DNA from: Oscillospiraceae bacterium
GTDB lineage: Bacteria > Bacillota > Clostridia > Oscillospirales > Oscillospiraceae
Assembly: GCA_031264545.1 (NCBI GenBank)
Contig: JAISDV010000089.1
Coordinates: 1 to 20,226, forward strand
Direction of reading: 5' to 3'
Length of the DNA: 20,226 nucleotides
Positions 1-7,445 of this stretch are shown in pieces. Numbering within the stretch: the stretch's first letter is position 1; each line of letters opens with the position of its first letter. A program made the position numbers and the translations under genes. The notes below the pieces were generated by a model. The model was not told the DNA's origin, searched no databases, and saw nothing but the letters and a program-made list of their open reading frames with translations.

Positions 1-2660
1 CCCTGCGCCGGCGCGATGGTGTAGCTGCCCAGCTCAAAGCCTGCCGCCGCTTCAAAAGACGCGCCCTCGGCAAGGTCCGCCGTCACCGCGTAGGTTCCGG
101 CATCCGCGGGAACGTCTGCGCTGCCGTTATAATAGACCGTAATGTCCCCCAGACCGGCCACGCCGGGCGCCGCCGTCACGATGGCGCCCTGGGGCGAGCC
201 GCTGTAGACCAGACCGGCGGGGAGCGTGTACGTCAGTTCGCCAAGGGTGGGGATCGTTTTCGAGACGGTGACCGCGCAGCTGTCCGTAAAGCCGCCGTCA
301 TTTGTGGTGACCGTGATCGTTGCCGTGCCCTTGCCCACTACCGTCACCAGGCCGTTCCCGTCCACAATGGCGACCGCAGAGTCGCTACTCTCCCAACCGA
401 CATTCTTATCCGCGGCGTTCGCGGGCGTCACCTCGGCGGTCAGTTGCCCGGTCAGCACCCGGTTTGCCGCAAGTGTAAATTCGAGCGTCTCAGGCAGGAG
501 CGTCACGCCCGATGCCCGCGTTGGGGGCGTCGTGGAGCCGAAAACCTGGAATTCAAATATGCTGGCCAGGACTCCGCCGGGACCGGTATTGGTCGTGACA
601 GTGATCCGCAGGTATTGCGCTATAACGCTTCCGCCGGGCGCGGTGTCGTAGGTCGGGCCGATCAGCTCGGAATCGCTGCGGTCCCGGAATGTGTGCCAGA
701 TAGCACCGTCGATGGAGTACTCGATCAGATATTTATAGGCCCAATCTCTGGCGTTTGTGGTCAGCAGATCATTGCCGCTCCAGATCTGCGCGAGGGCCGG
801 GTCCGTACGGTACGCCTTTTCAAAGAACGATTTGACGTAGGAGATCTCGCGGACCGCGCCCAGGTTCACCTTTAACCATGACGGCTGGCCGATTTCGGAG
901 TTATTTGCACACCAGCGGGAACTCAAACTCCCGTCAAAGACCGCGTTCACGCCGTACGTATCAGTAGAAGCCTGGTTCTGATATGTCGAGGATGCCGTAT
1001 AGCTGCCGTTTGCCAGGCCTTGAGACAAATTGGCCGCAACCGGCAGAGACACCGCCTCGTCGTAGCCCCAGATCTGGAACTCATAGATGCTGGCGAGGGG
1101 AGTCTGATATGTCACGCCTGTGACGACGGCCCGCAGGTACCGGGCCTGGATGGGGCCGCCGTCCGGCGCGTAATCCGTCGTCTGGTTCGTGGCGCGGGTG
1201 TTCGCCGACTGGTCGGCGAAGAGCGCCCAGGTAACGCCGTCAACGGAGTATTCGAGCCGATATTGGTAAGCGGCGTTTGACCGCTCAAAGATCAGCCTCG
1301 CAGCCTCGATGTTGTAGACGTCCTTCAGGTCCACAGCCAGGGTCTCCGGGAATTTTCCATAACTGCTGATTTTGTTGCCTGCCGCCCAGCGGGAGGTATT
1401 CGTTGTGAAATCGTCGTCGAGGGCCTGTCCGGCGTTGTAGGTACTGCTCCACTCACTGCTGGCGGAGGCGGTGCTCCCGTGGGATGACAGCGCCAGGTTG
1501 ACCAGGCCGGGGGTGGGCTCCGAACCGTCCCCGTATACGGGCTGAAGCTTCCCGTCCGCGGTCACCTGCATCTTCACAATGCCGGCCTGCTGGCTATAGA
1601 TCGGGCCCCAATTACAAAAAGTGGTGCCGTAGATCGCGCCGTCCGCGCTGTGAAAATAAGTGTTGTGGCCGCCGTACTGTATCGCCACATGTTCGTTGCC
1701 ATAGGGTCCCCAGACATTCGTGGCGGTCAGCACAGTGCTGTCATACCTGCCGTTGCCGCCGCTTCCGAAATAAGCGAGCGACAGGTAATAAACGCCCTCG
1801 TGCTTGAAGAGGGCCGCGCCTTCCCAAGAGTTGGAGCTGCTCAGCGTACCGTGGCCGCTGTGCGGCAGAGAGAAACCGGACGCCAGGCCGGTGATCCTGC
1901 CGGTGACCGGGTCCGTGCTCATCTCCGCTATTTTCCCGTTTTGGCAGAGGAAATAGACCTTGCCGTCATCGTCCTGGAAGAGCGAGCCGTCTATGTCCGT
2001 ATTAATGGGATCTATTATAGGTCTGCCGAGCGCGTCCTCATAGGGGCCCTCCGGCTTGCCCGTAGAGCTGACCAGCAGGACCTGCCCGAGATGCGGCGTG
2101 CTGGCGACGATATAATAGAGCCCGTTCACGCAGTAAAACTCCGGCGCCCAGAGGGCCTTGTTCGATGGCCACCAGGAGATGTCGTCGATATAACACACGA
2201 AGTTCCGCTCGCCATGCTCGCCCGGCTTTCCGTCCACCTGCGTCCAGGTGTCCATGTCCTCGGACTCCCACATGCGGATACCCTTGTTGTATGCGCCCCA
2301 CCAGTTATAAAACTCGCCGCCGCTGGTGGCGACCAGGTAGTACTTCCCCTCCGCAGCGATGTATTGGACCGAGGTATCCCGCAGCAGAACGTTGGGCGCC
2401 GCTTTATGCGCCGCGCTTTCGTTCCCGCCAGGATAGGTGGGGATGTCGGTGAAGCTCTCTGCTTTTGGAATACTGAGCGGGGCGAAATCCTCCGGTAACT
2501 GGCCCTCGCCGCCAATCAGTGGCGGCAGCGTGACCGCCGGGGACACGGCTTCCGCGGATGCCGCGGGCAGCAGGCAGAAAAGCATGACCAGGGCCAGAGC
2601 CAGGGCCGGCAGTCTGTACCAGAGAGATCCTTTGTTGACATGAGTTATCGCTTGTTTCAT
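1..2660 (-). CDS. Secreted GH43-like glycoside hydrolase with discoidin and Ig-like domains (3' part outside window)
   Basis: The frame is open from ATG 2660 to the window edge, giving 886 residues with no stop. An AGGAGG site (about 2667-2672) precedes the ATG. Residues 1-36 form a signal peptide (basic start, hydrophobic 18-32, AASA cleavage region). Residues 90-380 look like a GH43 five-bladed propeller: candidate catalytic Asp95 (LRDTSV), pKa-modulating Asp224 (DIDGSLF) and acid Glu280 (WEGAALF), plus a WAPE motif at 171-174. Two discoidin-like (F5/8 type C) domains follow at about 385-533 and 543-708, both ending in a SIYEFQIWG/SIFEFQVFG strand. A Big_2-like Ig domain is at about 717-800 and an MBG-like repeat at about 805-886. 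GH43 enzymes mostly release arabinose or xylose from plant polysaccharides; the exact substrate cannot be read here. The cell-wall anchor, if any, lies outside the window. Divergent from rpsU, with its own promoter. Confidence 0.88.
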   Translation of the reverse strand, partial: MKQAITHVNKGSLWYRLPALALALVMLFCLLPAASAEAVSPAVTLPPLIGGEGQLPEDFAPLSIPKAESFTDIPTYPGGNESAAHKAAPNVLLRDTSVQYIAAEGKYYLVATSGGEFYNWWGAYNKGIRMWESEDMDTWTQVDGKPGEHGERNFVCYIDDISWWPSNKALWAPEFYCVNGLYYIVASTPHLGQVLLVSSTGKPEGPYEDALGRPIIDPINTDIDGSLFQDDDGKVYFLCQNGKIAEMSTDPVTGRITGLASGFSLPHSGHGTLSSSNSWEGAALFKHEGVYYLSLAYFGSGGNGRYDSTVLTATNVWGPYGNEHVAIQYGGHNTYFHSADGAIYGTTFCNWGPIYSQQAGIVKMQVTADGKLQPVYGDGSEPTPGLVNLALSSHGSTASASSEWSSTYNAGQALDDDFTTNTSRWAAGNKISSYGKFPETLAVDLKDVYNIEAARLIFERSNAAYQYRLEYSVDGVTWALFADQSANTRATNQTTDYAPDGGPIQARYLRAVVTGVTYQTPLASIYEFQIWGYDEAVSLPVAANLSQGLANGSYTASSTYQNQASTDTYGVNAVFDGSLSSRWCANNSEIGQPSWLKVNLGAVREISYVKSFFEKAYRTDPALAQIWSGNDLLTTNARDWAYKYLIEYSIDGAIWHTFRDRSDSELIGPTYDTAPGGSVIAQYLRITVTTNTGPGGVLASIFEFQVFGSTTPPTRASGVTLLPETLEFTLAANRVLTGQLTAEVTPANAADKNVGWESSDSAVAIVDGNGLVTVVGKGTATITVTTNDGGFTDSCAVTVSKTIPTLGELTYTLPAGLVYSGSPQGAIVTAAPGVAGLGDITVYYNGSADVPADAGTYAVTADLAEGASFEAAAGFELGSYTIAPAQ

Positions 2661-2678
2661 AAGCTTCCTCCTCTTTTT

Positions 2679-2704
2679 GCCGCGGCTTGCCGCTAGGCCG
2701 CGGC
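2679..2704. repeat. Leader hairpin 1 of the GH43 gene
   Basis: GCCGCGGC (2679-2686) is matched by GCCGCGGC (2697-2704), an 8-bp inverted repeat with a 10-nt loop. It sits just upstream of the ribosome binding site of the glycosidase gene, so as RNA it could affect ribosome access. Confidence 0.5.
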
Positions 2705-2722
2705 GGTTTCGAACGGCTTATC

Positions 2723-2744
2723 GTTGTTCTCCTCGGAGAACAAC
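2723..2744. repeat. Leader hairpin 2 of the GH43 gene
   Basis: GTTGTTCTCC (2723-2732) and GGAGAACAAC (2735-2744) form a perfect 10-bp inverted repeat around a 2-bp centre. The tiny loop suits a protein-binding dyad better than an RNA hairpin. It lies between the minus-strand promoter and the start codon. Confidence 0.5.
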
Positions 2745-2745
2745 A

Positions 2746-2763
2746 CGAATGCACGTGCATTCG
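2746..2763. promoter_or_regulatory. 18-bp perfect palindrome, candidate operator
   Basis: CGAATGCACGTGCATTCG is a perfect palindrome with a central CG. It is located about 30 bp downstream of the predicted start of transcription of the GH43 gene and adjoins the previous dyad. The geometry fits an operator for a dimeric repressor such as a LacI-type sugar regulator, but the regulator is not in the window and this role is inferred. Confidence 0.5.
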
Positions 2764-2799
2764 GCATTTCATCATGCGCGTTATGCGCGCCTGGACAGG

Positions 2800-2828
2800 A
2801 TTATAAAACTATATTACTATGACGGCAA
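2800..2828 (-). promoter_or_regulatory. Sigma-A promoter of the GH43 gene
   Basis: Reading the minus strand, -35 TTGCCG (2823-2828), a 17-bp spacer and a consensus -10 TATAAT (2800-2805) precede the gene. This implies a leader of roughly 130 nt that contains three dyads. Confidence 0.65.
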
Positions 2829-2917
2829 GGCGCCTGTCTTTAGAAAATCCGAACATTTTTTTATGAAATCCGCGCATAAGGTGCCGAGGCGTTTTCTGAT
2901 CGGACAAAGCAACATAC

Positions 2918-2946
2918 TTGACAAGGGCTTTGAAAGCTATTATAAT
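2918..2946 (+). promoter_or_regulatory. Consensus sigma-A promoter of rpsU
   Basis: TTGACA (2918-2923), 17-bp spacer, TATAAT (2941-2946): an exact match to the consensus in both hexamers and in spacing, in keeping with strong expression of a ribosomal protein gene. Confidence 0.9.
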
Positions 2947-3015
2947 GAATTTGCTGAAGCCATGCACGATGGCCCTTAAAGCGCCGCAGGGCGTATTTGG
3001 AGGGAGGGAAACAGA

Positions 3016-3201
3016 ATGTCAGAAGTACGCGTGAAGGAGAACGAATCTCTGGACAGCGCTCTTAAAAGATTCAAGAGAAGCTGCGCAAAATCCGGAGTTA
3101 TGTCGGACCTCAGAAAAAAGGAGTATTATCAGAGTCCCAGCGTCAAGCGCCGCAAAAAGTCTGAGGCCGCGAGGAAAAACAAGAACAAGCGCGCATCTTA
3201 G
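3016..3201 (+). CDS. rpsU: 30S ribosomal protein bS21
   Basis: The 61-residue protein is a normal-length bS21. It shows the family start SEVRVKENESLDSALKRFKR, an internal KKEYYQSPSVKRR segment and a very basic, Lys/Arg-rich C-terminus. bS21 joins the small subunit near the anti-Shine-Dalgarno region and helps translation initiation. The start is fixed by a GGAGGGAGGG ribosome binding site just upstream. It has its own consensus promoter and a strong terminator directly after it, so it is probably monocistronic. In many Bacillota rpsU is followed by a yqeY-like gene; here a DNA glycosylase gene follows beyond the terminator. Confidence 0.96.
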   Translation: MSEVRVKENESLDSALKRFKRSCAKSGVMSDLRKKEYYQSPSVKRRKKSEAARKNKNKRAS

Positions 3202-3225
3202 AATCTGTAAGCAGATTGAACACGG

Positions 3226-3253
3226 ATCCCGCCTCCTTTGGGGCGGGATTTTT
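3226..3253 (+). terminator. Intrinsic terminator of rpsU
   Basis: ATCCCGCC (3226-3233) pairs with GGCGGGAT (3242-3249), followed by a run of T to 3253. A canonical Rho-independent terminator. Confidence 0.9.
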
Positions 3254-3292
3254 GCAAATCCTTCTCTCCGGAGAAGCCGCGGAGGACACGTC

Positions 3293-4129
3293 ATGCCGGA
3301 ACTTAAGACCGGCGCGCCGCTCGCGCGCGCCGTCGAGCTGGATTTGAAGAAGACCTTCGAATGCGGCCAGTGTTTCCGCTGGGATGCGGACGAAAACGGC
3401 GCCTACAGCGGCGCGGCCTGCGGAAAGCCGCTCCGGATCTGGGCGGACGCGGAAAACGTTTACTGTGACGCGCCCGAAAGCGCGCTGCCCTTCTGGCGGA
3501 CCTATTTCGATCTCGGCGCCGACTACGATAAGAACGCCCGGCCTTTTACCGGGCCGGAATACCTGCGGGCCTGCTATGAATTCGGAAAAGGCATCCGCAT
3601 CCTGCGTCAGGAGCCCTGGGAGGCGCTGGCCAGCTTCATCATTTCTCAATGCAACAATATTCCCAGGATCAAAAAGATCATCTCGGCCCTCTGCGCCGCT
3701 TTCGGCGAGGCGCTTCCGGGCGGGATGTTCGCCTTTCCCCCGGCGGAGCGCCTCGCTCCGCTCGCGCCCGGCGATCTCGCGCCGCTGAAAAGCGGGTACC
3801 GGGCGGCTTATATTCTGAATGCGGCGCGCGCCGTCGCAGACGGCAGTCTTAATTTTAACGCGCTCCGCGCCCTCCCCCCGGAGGAGGCCTTTTTACAGGT
3901 CAGGCAAATACGCGGCGTCGGCGACAAGGTCGCAAACTGCTTTATGCTCTACGGTCTGCACAGCTTGGACAGGTTTCCCGTAGACGTCTGGATGAAACGG
4001 GCGCTCGCGCGCCACTTCCCAAAAGATTTTGACCCGAAAAATCTCGGCCCCTGCGCGGGGCTCGCTCAGCAATACATCTTTTATTACGCGCGGTCAGGCG
4101 GGCGAAACAACGGCTTTGCCCGCGCGTGA
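3293..4129 (+). CDS. 8-oxoguanine DNA glycosylase/AP lyase, OGG1 type (HhH-GPD)
   Basis: The 278-residue product resembles OGG1-like glycosylases, which excise 8-oxoguanine opposite cytosine and cut the abasic site by beta-elimination. An N-terminal OGG-type domain (about 8-100, with FECGQCFRW at 22-30) is followed by the HhH-GPD fold. SQCNN (118-122) matches the OGG1 active-site Asn region. The helix-hairpin-helix QIRGVGDKVANC (205-216) carries the probable Schiff-base Lys212, and PVDVW (229-233) carries the conserved Asp231. A GGAGG site at 3281-3285 sets the ATG start. It lies alone between the rpsU terminator and the guaB promoter; no promoter of its own was clear, so read-through from rpsU is possible. 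Oxidative DNA repair fits the iron-handling genes nearby, but no physical link is evident. Confidence 0.9.
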   Translation: MPELKTGAPLARAVELDLKKTFECGQCFRWDADENGAYSGAACGKPLRIWADAENVYCDAPESALPFWRTYFDLGADYDKNARPFTGPEYLRACYEFGKGIRILRQEPWEALASFIISQCNNIPRIKKIISALCAAFGEALPGGMFAFPPAERLAPLAPGDLAPLKSGYRAAYILNAARAVADGSLNFNALRALPPEEAFLQVRQIRGVGDKVANCFMLYGLHSLDRFPVDVWMKRALARHFPKDFDPKNLGPCAGLAQQYIFYYARSGGRNNGFARA

Positions 4130-4201
4130 CGGGGCTGCCCTTTAGACGGGGCTTTTCGCCCACTCCGCCCGAAGCGCCCGGATAAGCGGGAAAATACGCG
4201 G

Positions 4202-4231
4202 TTGACAGCCTGTCCGCCGCAGGGGTACAAT
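4202..4231 (+). promoter_or_regulatory. Sigma-A promoter of guaB
   Basis: TTGACA (4202-4207), 18-bp spacer, TACAAT (4226-4231). The -10 overlaps an upstream in-frame ATG at 4230, which argues against that ATG as the real start. No purine riboswitch was recognised in the short leader. Confidence 0.75.
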
Positions 4232-4265
4232 GTTCAAAATAAAAACGAGAAAGGGAGCGGTTAAA

Positions 4266-5747
4266 GTGGAAACGACTATGACGGCCGCCGAGCGCTTTAT
4301 CGGCGAGGGCCTCACCTATGACGACGTGCTTCTCGTCCCGGCGGAGAGCGGCGTCCTGCCCGCCGACATCGATCTGACGACCAGGCTGACCAGAAAAATC
4401 CGGCTCAGGATTCCCTTGATGAGCGCCGCGATGGACACCGTAACGGAATACCGCATGGCAATCGCCCTTGCGCGCGAGGGCGGGATCGGCGTCATCCATA
4501 AGAATATGGACATCGACCTTCAGGCCGAGCAGGTAGACCGGGTCAAGCGCTCGGAAAACGGGGTCATCACCAACCCCTTCTCCCTGACAGCCGACCGCAC
4601 GATCGGCGAGGCGGATGCGCTGATGGCGAAATTCCGTATCTCCGGCGTTCCGATCGTGGACTCGGACGGGAAGCTCATCGGCATCATCACCAATCGCGAC
4701 ATGAAGTTTGAGGAGGACCTGACCCGCAGGATCAGCGAGGTCATGACCAGGGACAGGCTCGTCACCGGAAAGATCGGCACAACGCTCGACGAGGCGAAAA
4801 AGATCCTGCACACGCATAAGATCGAAAAGCTGCCGATCGTGGACGACGGCGGCCGCCTGCGCGGGCTTATTACGATAAAGGACATCGAAAAGGCCCTCAC
4901 CTACCCCCATTCCGCCAAGGACGCGCACGGCAGGCTGCTCTGCGCCGCGGCGATTGGCGCGACGGCGGATGTCCTTGACCGTGCCGGCGCGCTTGTCGGG
5001 GCCGGCGTGGACGTCCTCGTGCTCGACAGCGCCCACGGCCACTCCGCAAACGTTCTCGAAACCGCGGCGCGCGTGAAGGAGCGGTTCCCGGACACCGCGC
5101 TCGTCGCCGGGAACGTCGCGACCGCAGGGGGCACGGAAGCGCTCATCAAAGCCGGAGCCGACTGCGTGAAGGTCGGGATCGGCCCCGGCTCGATCTGTAC
5201 GACGCGCGTCGTCGCCGGCATCGGCGTTCCCCAAATGACGGCGGTGCTCGACTGCGCGGCTATGGCGGACAACTATGATGTTCCCATTATCGCAGACGGC
5301 GGCGTGAAGTATTCCGGGGACCTTGTCAAGGCAATCGCCGGCGGCGCGGCGGTCGTCATGCTCGGTTCCCTGCTCGCCGGCTGCGAGGAAAGCCCCGGAG
5401 AAAGCGAGGTCTATCAGGGCCGCCAGTTCAAGGTCTACAGGGGTATGGGAAGCCTCTCCGCAATGGCTAGAGGCGGCCGTGACCGCTATTTCCAGACGGA
5501 TAATAAAAAGCTTGTGCCCGAGGGCGTGGAGGGCCGCGTCCCCTATCGCGGGCCGGTTTCCGAATCGATCTATCAGCTTATGGGCGGCCTCAAATCCGGT
5601 ATGGGTTACTGCGGAACGCCCGACATCAGCGCGCTCAGGAGAAACGGCCGCTTTGTGCGCATCACCAGCGCCGGCCTCAAGGAGAGCCACCCGCACGACA
5701 TTTATATCACGAAGGAAGCCCCCAACTATTCGATGAGCCCGCAGTAA
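4266..5747 (+). CDS. guaB: IMP dehydrogenase
   Basis: GuaB oxidises IMP to XMP with NAD, the committed step of guanine nucleotide synthesis in the cytoplasm. From the GTG at 4266 the protein has 493 residues, the usual length. The GTG is preferred because AAGGGAG (4251-4257) lies 8 nt upstream, whereas the in-frame ATG at 4230 falls inside the promoter; ATG 4278 is a weaker alternative. The protein shows TYDDVLL near the N-terminus, tandem CBS domains at about 85-210 (with GVPIVDSDGKLIGIITNRD and LPIVDDGGRLRGLITIKDI), the catalytic loop GIGPGSICTTR with Cys311, the phosphate-binding ADGGVKYSGD segment and GMGSLSAM. The Arg-containing flap VEGRVPYRG is intact. Monocistronic: own promoter and own terminator. 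Confidence 0.97.
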   Translation: METTMTAAERFIGEGLTYDDVLLVPAESGVLPADIDLTTRLTRKIRLRIPLMSAAMDTVTEYRMAIALAREGGIGVIHKNMDIDLQAEQVDRVKRSENGVITNPFSLTADRTIGEADALMAKFRISGVPIVDSDGKLIGIITNRDMKFEEDLTRRISEVMTRDRLVTGKIGTTLDEAKKILHTHKIEKLPIVDDGGRLRGLITIKDIEKALTYPHSAKDAHGRLLCAAAIGATADVLDRAGALVGAGVDVLVLDSAHGHSANVLETAARVKERFPDTALVAGNVATAGGTEALIKAGADCVKVGIGPGSICTTRVVAGIGVPQMTAVLDCAAMADNYDVPIIADGGVKYSGDLVKAIAGGAAVVMLGSLLAGCEESPGESEVYQGRQFKVYRGMGSLSAMARGGRDRYFQTDNKKLVPEGVEGRVPYRGPVSESIYQLMGGLKSGMGYCGTPDISALRRNGRFVRITSAGLKESHPHDIYITKEAPNYSMSPQ

Positions 5748-5757
5748 CGCGAAAGCT

Positions 5758-5831
5758 GCCCGCCGCCGCTTCCGGAACGCGCCGCATGGTTTCAGCCCGG
5801 CGCTCCGGCTTTTCGGCGGCGGGCCTTTTTT
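5758..5831 (+). terminator. Intrinsic terminator of guaB
   Basis: GCCCGCCGCCG (5758-5768) pairs perfectly with CGGCGGCGGGC (5814-5824), followed by CTTTTTT. The 45-nt loop is unusually long and can itself fold. Confidence 0.8.
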
Positions 5832-5832
5832 C

Positions 5833-5861
5833 TTGCGAAACCCCCGGCAGCCGTGTATAAT
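5833..5861 (+). promoter_or_regulatory. Sigma-A promoter of the sirtuin operon
   Basis: TTGCGA (5833-5838), 17-bp spacer, TATAAT (5856-5861), starting directly at the end of the guaB terminator. It probably drives the five genes from 5909 to 9220. Confidence 0.7.
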
Positions 5862-5908
5862 AAGGAACAGGCGAAACCTGATATTTCCGATCTGCCGGAG
5901 GTGCGGCT

Positions 5909-6628
5909 ATGGATGCGATAATCGAAAAGCTGCGCGGAATGATCGCGGGCAGCGGTAATATCGTCTTTTTCGGCGGGGCCGGCGTCTCGACCGAAAGCGG
6001 CATCCCCGATTTTCGCGGCACGGACGGTCTTTATACTCAGAAATACAAATATCCGCCGGAAAAGATATTGAGCGGCAGCTTTTTCAGGCAGTACCCGGAA
6101 GCATTCTATGAATACTGCCGGGATAAGCTCACCCTTGGCGGCGCCCGCCCGAACCGGGCGCACCTGCGCCTGGCGGAGCTCGAAAAAGAAGGCAGGCTCA
6201 GGGCCGTCGTCACCCAGAATATCGACGGCTTGCATCAGGCGGCGGGCAGTGTGAACGTATGGGAGCTGCACGGAAGCCTTCACCGATTTTACTGCGTTTC
6301 CTGCGGCCGTGAAATGCCTGAAGCCGAAGCGCTCTCCGCGGCGGGCGTTCCAAGGTGCGAAGACTGCGGCGGCGTTGTGCGGCCGGATGTGGTGCTCTAT
6401 GAGGAAGCCCTGAACGCGCGCGTTATAGCCGGGGCCGTCCGCTGTCTGAGCGAGGCGGACCTGCTCATCGTCGGGGGAAGCTCGCTGAACGTTTACCCCG
6501 CGGCGGGACTGATAAACTATTACCGGGGAGACAAGCTCGTGCTGATCAACCGCCAGCCGACGCCCTATGACGGCCGCGCGAAGCTCGTCATCAACGCGAA
6601 GCTCGGCGAGGTCTTCGCGCAGGTTTAG
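5909..6628 (+). CDS. NAD-dependent protein deacylase, sirtuin (Sir2/CobB family)
   Basis: Sirtuins remove acetyl or other acyl groups from protein lysines, consuming NAD. The 239-residue protein is the normal bacterial length. Visible motifs: NAD-binding GAGVSTESGIPDFRG (23-37), TQNIDGLH (102-109), catalytic His121 in ELHGS, a zinc site of two CxxC pairs (Cys129/Cys132 and Cys150/Cys153) and VRPDVVLYEE. It ends with the GGSSLNVYPAAGL segment that binds NAD and substrate. GGAGGTG upstream sets the ATG. It is the first gene of a five-gene operon with a promoter directly upstream and an 8-bp gap to the next gene. The acyl preference cannot be decided from sequence alone. Confidence 0.95.
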   Translation: MDAIIEKLRGMIAGSGNIVFFGGAGVSTESGIPDFRGTDGLYTQKYKYPPEKILSGSFFRQYPEAFYEYCRDKLTLGGARPNRAHLRLAELEKEGRLRAVVTQNIDGLHQAAGSVNVWELHGSLHRFYCVSCGREMPEAEALSAAGVPRCEDCGGVVRPDVVLYEEALNARVIAGAVRCLSEADLLIVGGSSLNVYPAAGLINYYRGDKLVLINRQPTPYDGRAKLVINAKLGEVFAQV

Positions 6629-6636
6629 GCTCCCGC

Positions 6637-7419
6637 ATGCACAGCCGGAAACGCCGCCTGAGCTTCTCAGCTTTTCCCGGAAAGGATCTGGTCAGCATAA
6701 GGATCGATGTTCTCGGCGTGGGTTTCGACAATCTCACGATGGACGAGGCGCTTGGAAAGGCGTTCGCTTTTATGGAAGGCCGAAACGCGGCCTACGCCGT
6801 CACCCCGAATCCCGAAATCGTCATGCTCTGCCGTGAGGACCGGGCGCTCCTTCAGGCGGTGAACAGCGCCTCGCTGGTGCTGGCGGACGGCATCGGCGTC
6901 GTCAAAGGCGCAAAGCTGCTCGGAACGCCGCTTAAGGAAAAGCTCCCCGGGATAGACTTTGCCGAAAGGCTTTTTCTCCCGATGGCGGAACGTAAAATGT
7001 CCGTTTTCCTCCTCGGCGCGAAACCGGGCATAGCCGGGCTTGCGGCGGAAAAGCTCACGGCGCGCTTTCCGGGCCTGATTATTGCCGGAACCAGCGACGG
7101 CTATTTCAAGGAGGACGCGCCGGTGGTCGCAAAGATCAACGCCGCCTCGCCGGACCTTTTGCTCGTCTGTCTCGGCGCGCCGAGGCAGGAGCTGTGGATG
7201 CAAAAAAACGCGCCGCGCGTCAGGGCCGGGCTGATGGCCGGGCTGGGCGGTGCGATGGACGTCTTTGCCGGCGCGGCCGACCGGGCGCCGGAGCGCTGGC
7301 GGCGGCTGAATCTCGAATGGCTCTACCGTCTGAAAGCGCAGCCGAGCCGCATAGAACGTATGGCAAAGCTGCCAAAATTCGGCTTTGCCGTTCTCGGAAA
7401 AAGGTTTTTGGGGAAATAG
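6637..7419 (+). CDS. WecG/TagA/CpsF-family glycosyltransferase
   Basis: This family adds N-acetylmannosaminyl or related sugars to lipid-linked precursors of teichoic acids, enterobacterial common antigen or other surface glycans on the cytoplasmic face of the membrane. From ATG 6637 the protein has 260 residues. It shows AVTPNPEIVML (54-64; conserved Thr/Asn), LADGIGVVKG (82-91; Asp84 matches the catalytic base position of TagA), FLLGAKPG (124-131) and LVCLGAPRQELWM (176-188). The start is uncertain: homologues usually begin near residue 21 (IRIDVLGVGF), but no ATG, GTG or TTG lies there, and ATG 6637 has only a weak ribosome site. It is 8 bp after the sirtuin gene. No other glycan genes are adjacent, so the acceptor is unknown. 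Confidence 0.9.
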   Translation: MHSRKRRLSFSAFPGKDLVSIRIDVLGVGFDNLTMDEALGKAFAFMEGRNAAYAVTPNPEIVMLCREDRALLQAVNSASLVLADGIGVVKGAKLLGTPLKEKLPGIDFAERLFLPMAERKMSVFLLGAKPGIAGLAAEKLTARFPGLIIAGTSDGYFKEDAPVVAKINAASPDLLLVCLGAPRQELWMQKNAPRVRAGLMAGLGGAMDVFAGAADRAPERWRRLNLEWLYRLKAQPSRIERMAKLPKFGFAVLGKRFLGK

Positions 7420-7445
7420 AATTTTCTCGTACGGAGGGTATTGGC

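Noticed and set aside
1650..2498. 282-codon open frame on plus inside the GH43 gene
   Set aside because: The minus strand has a continuous frame with signal peptide and GH43 motifs and a ribosome site; the plus frame has neither.
2677..2979. 100-codon open frame on plus over the GH43/rpsU intergenic region
   Set aside because: It runs through both promoters and three palindromes, has no ribosome site, and its translation has no recognisable features.
4230..4265. Upstream ATG as start of guaB
   Set aside because: It overlaps the -10 box of the promoter and has no ribosome site; the GTG at 4266 has both correct spacing and family-typical length.
3942..5696. 584-codon open frame on minus across guaB
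   Set aside because: Antisense to a complete guaB; composition (His, Arg, Asp, Gly rich) fits a mirror frame of a GC-rich gene.
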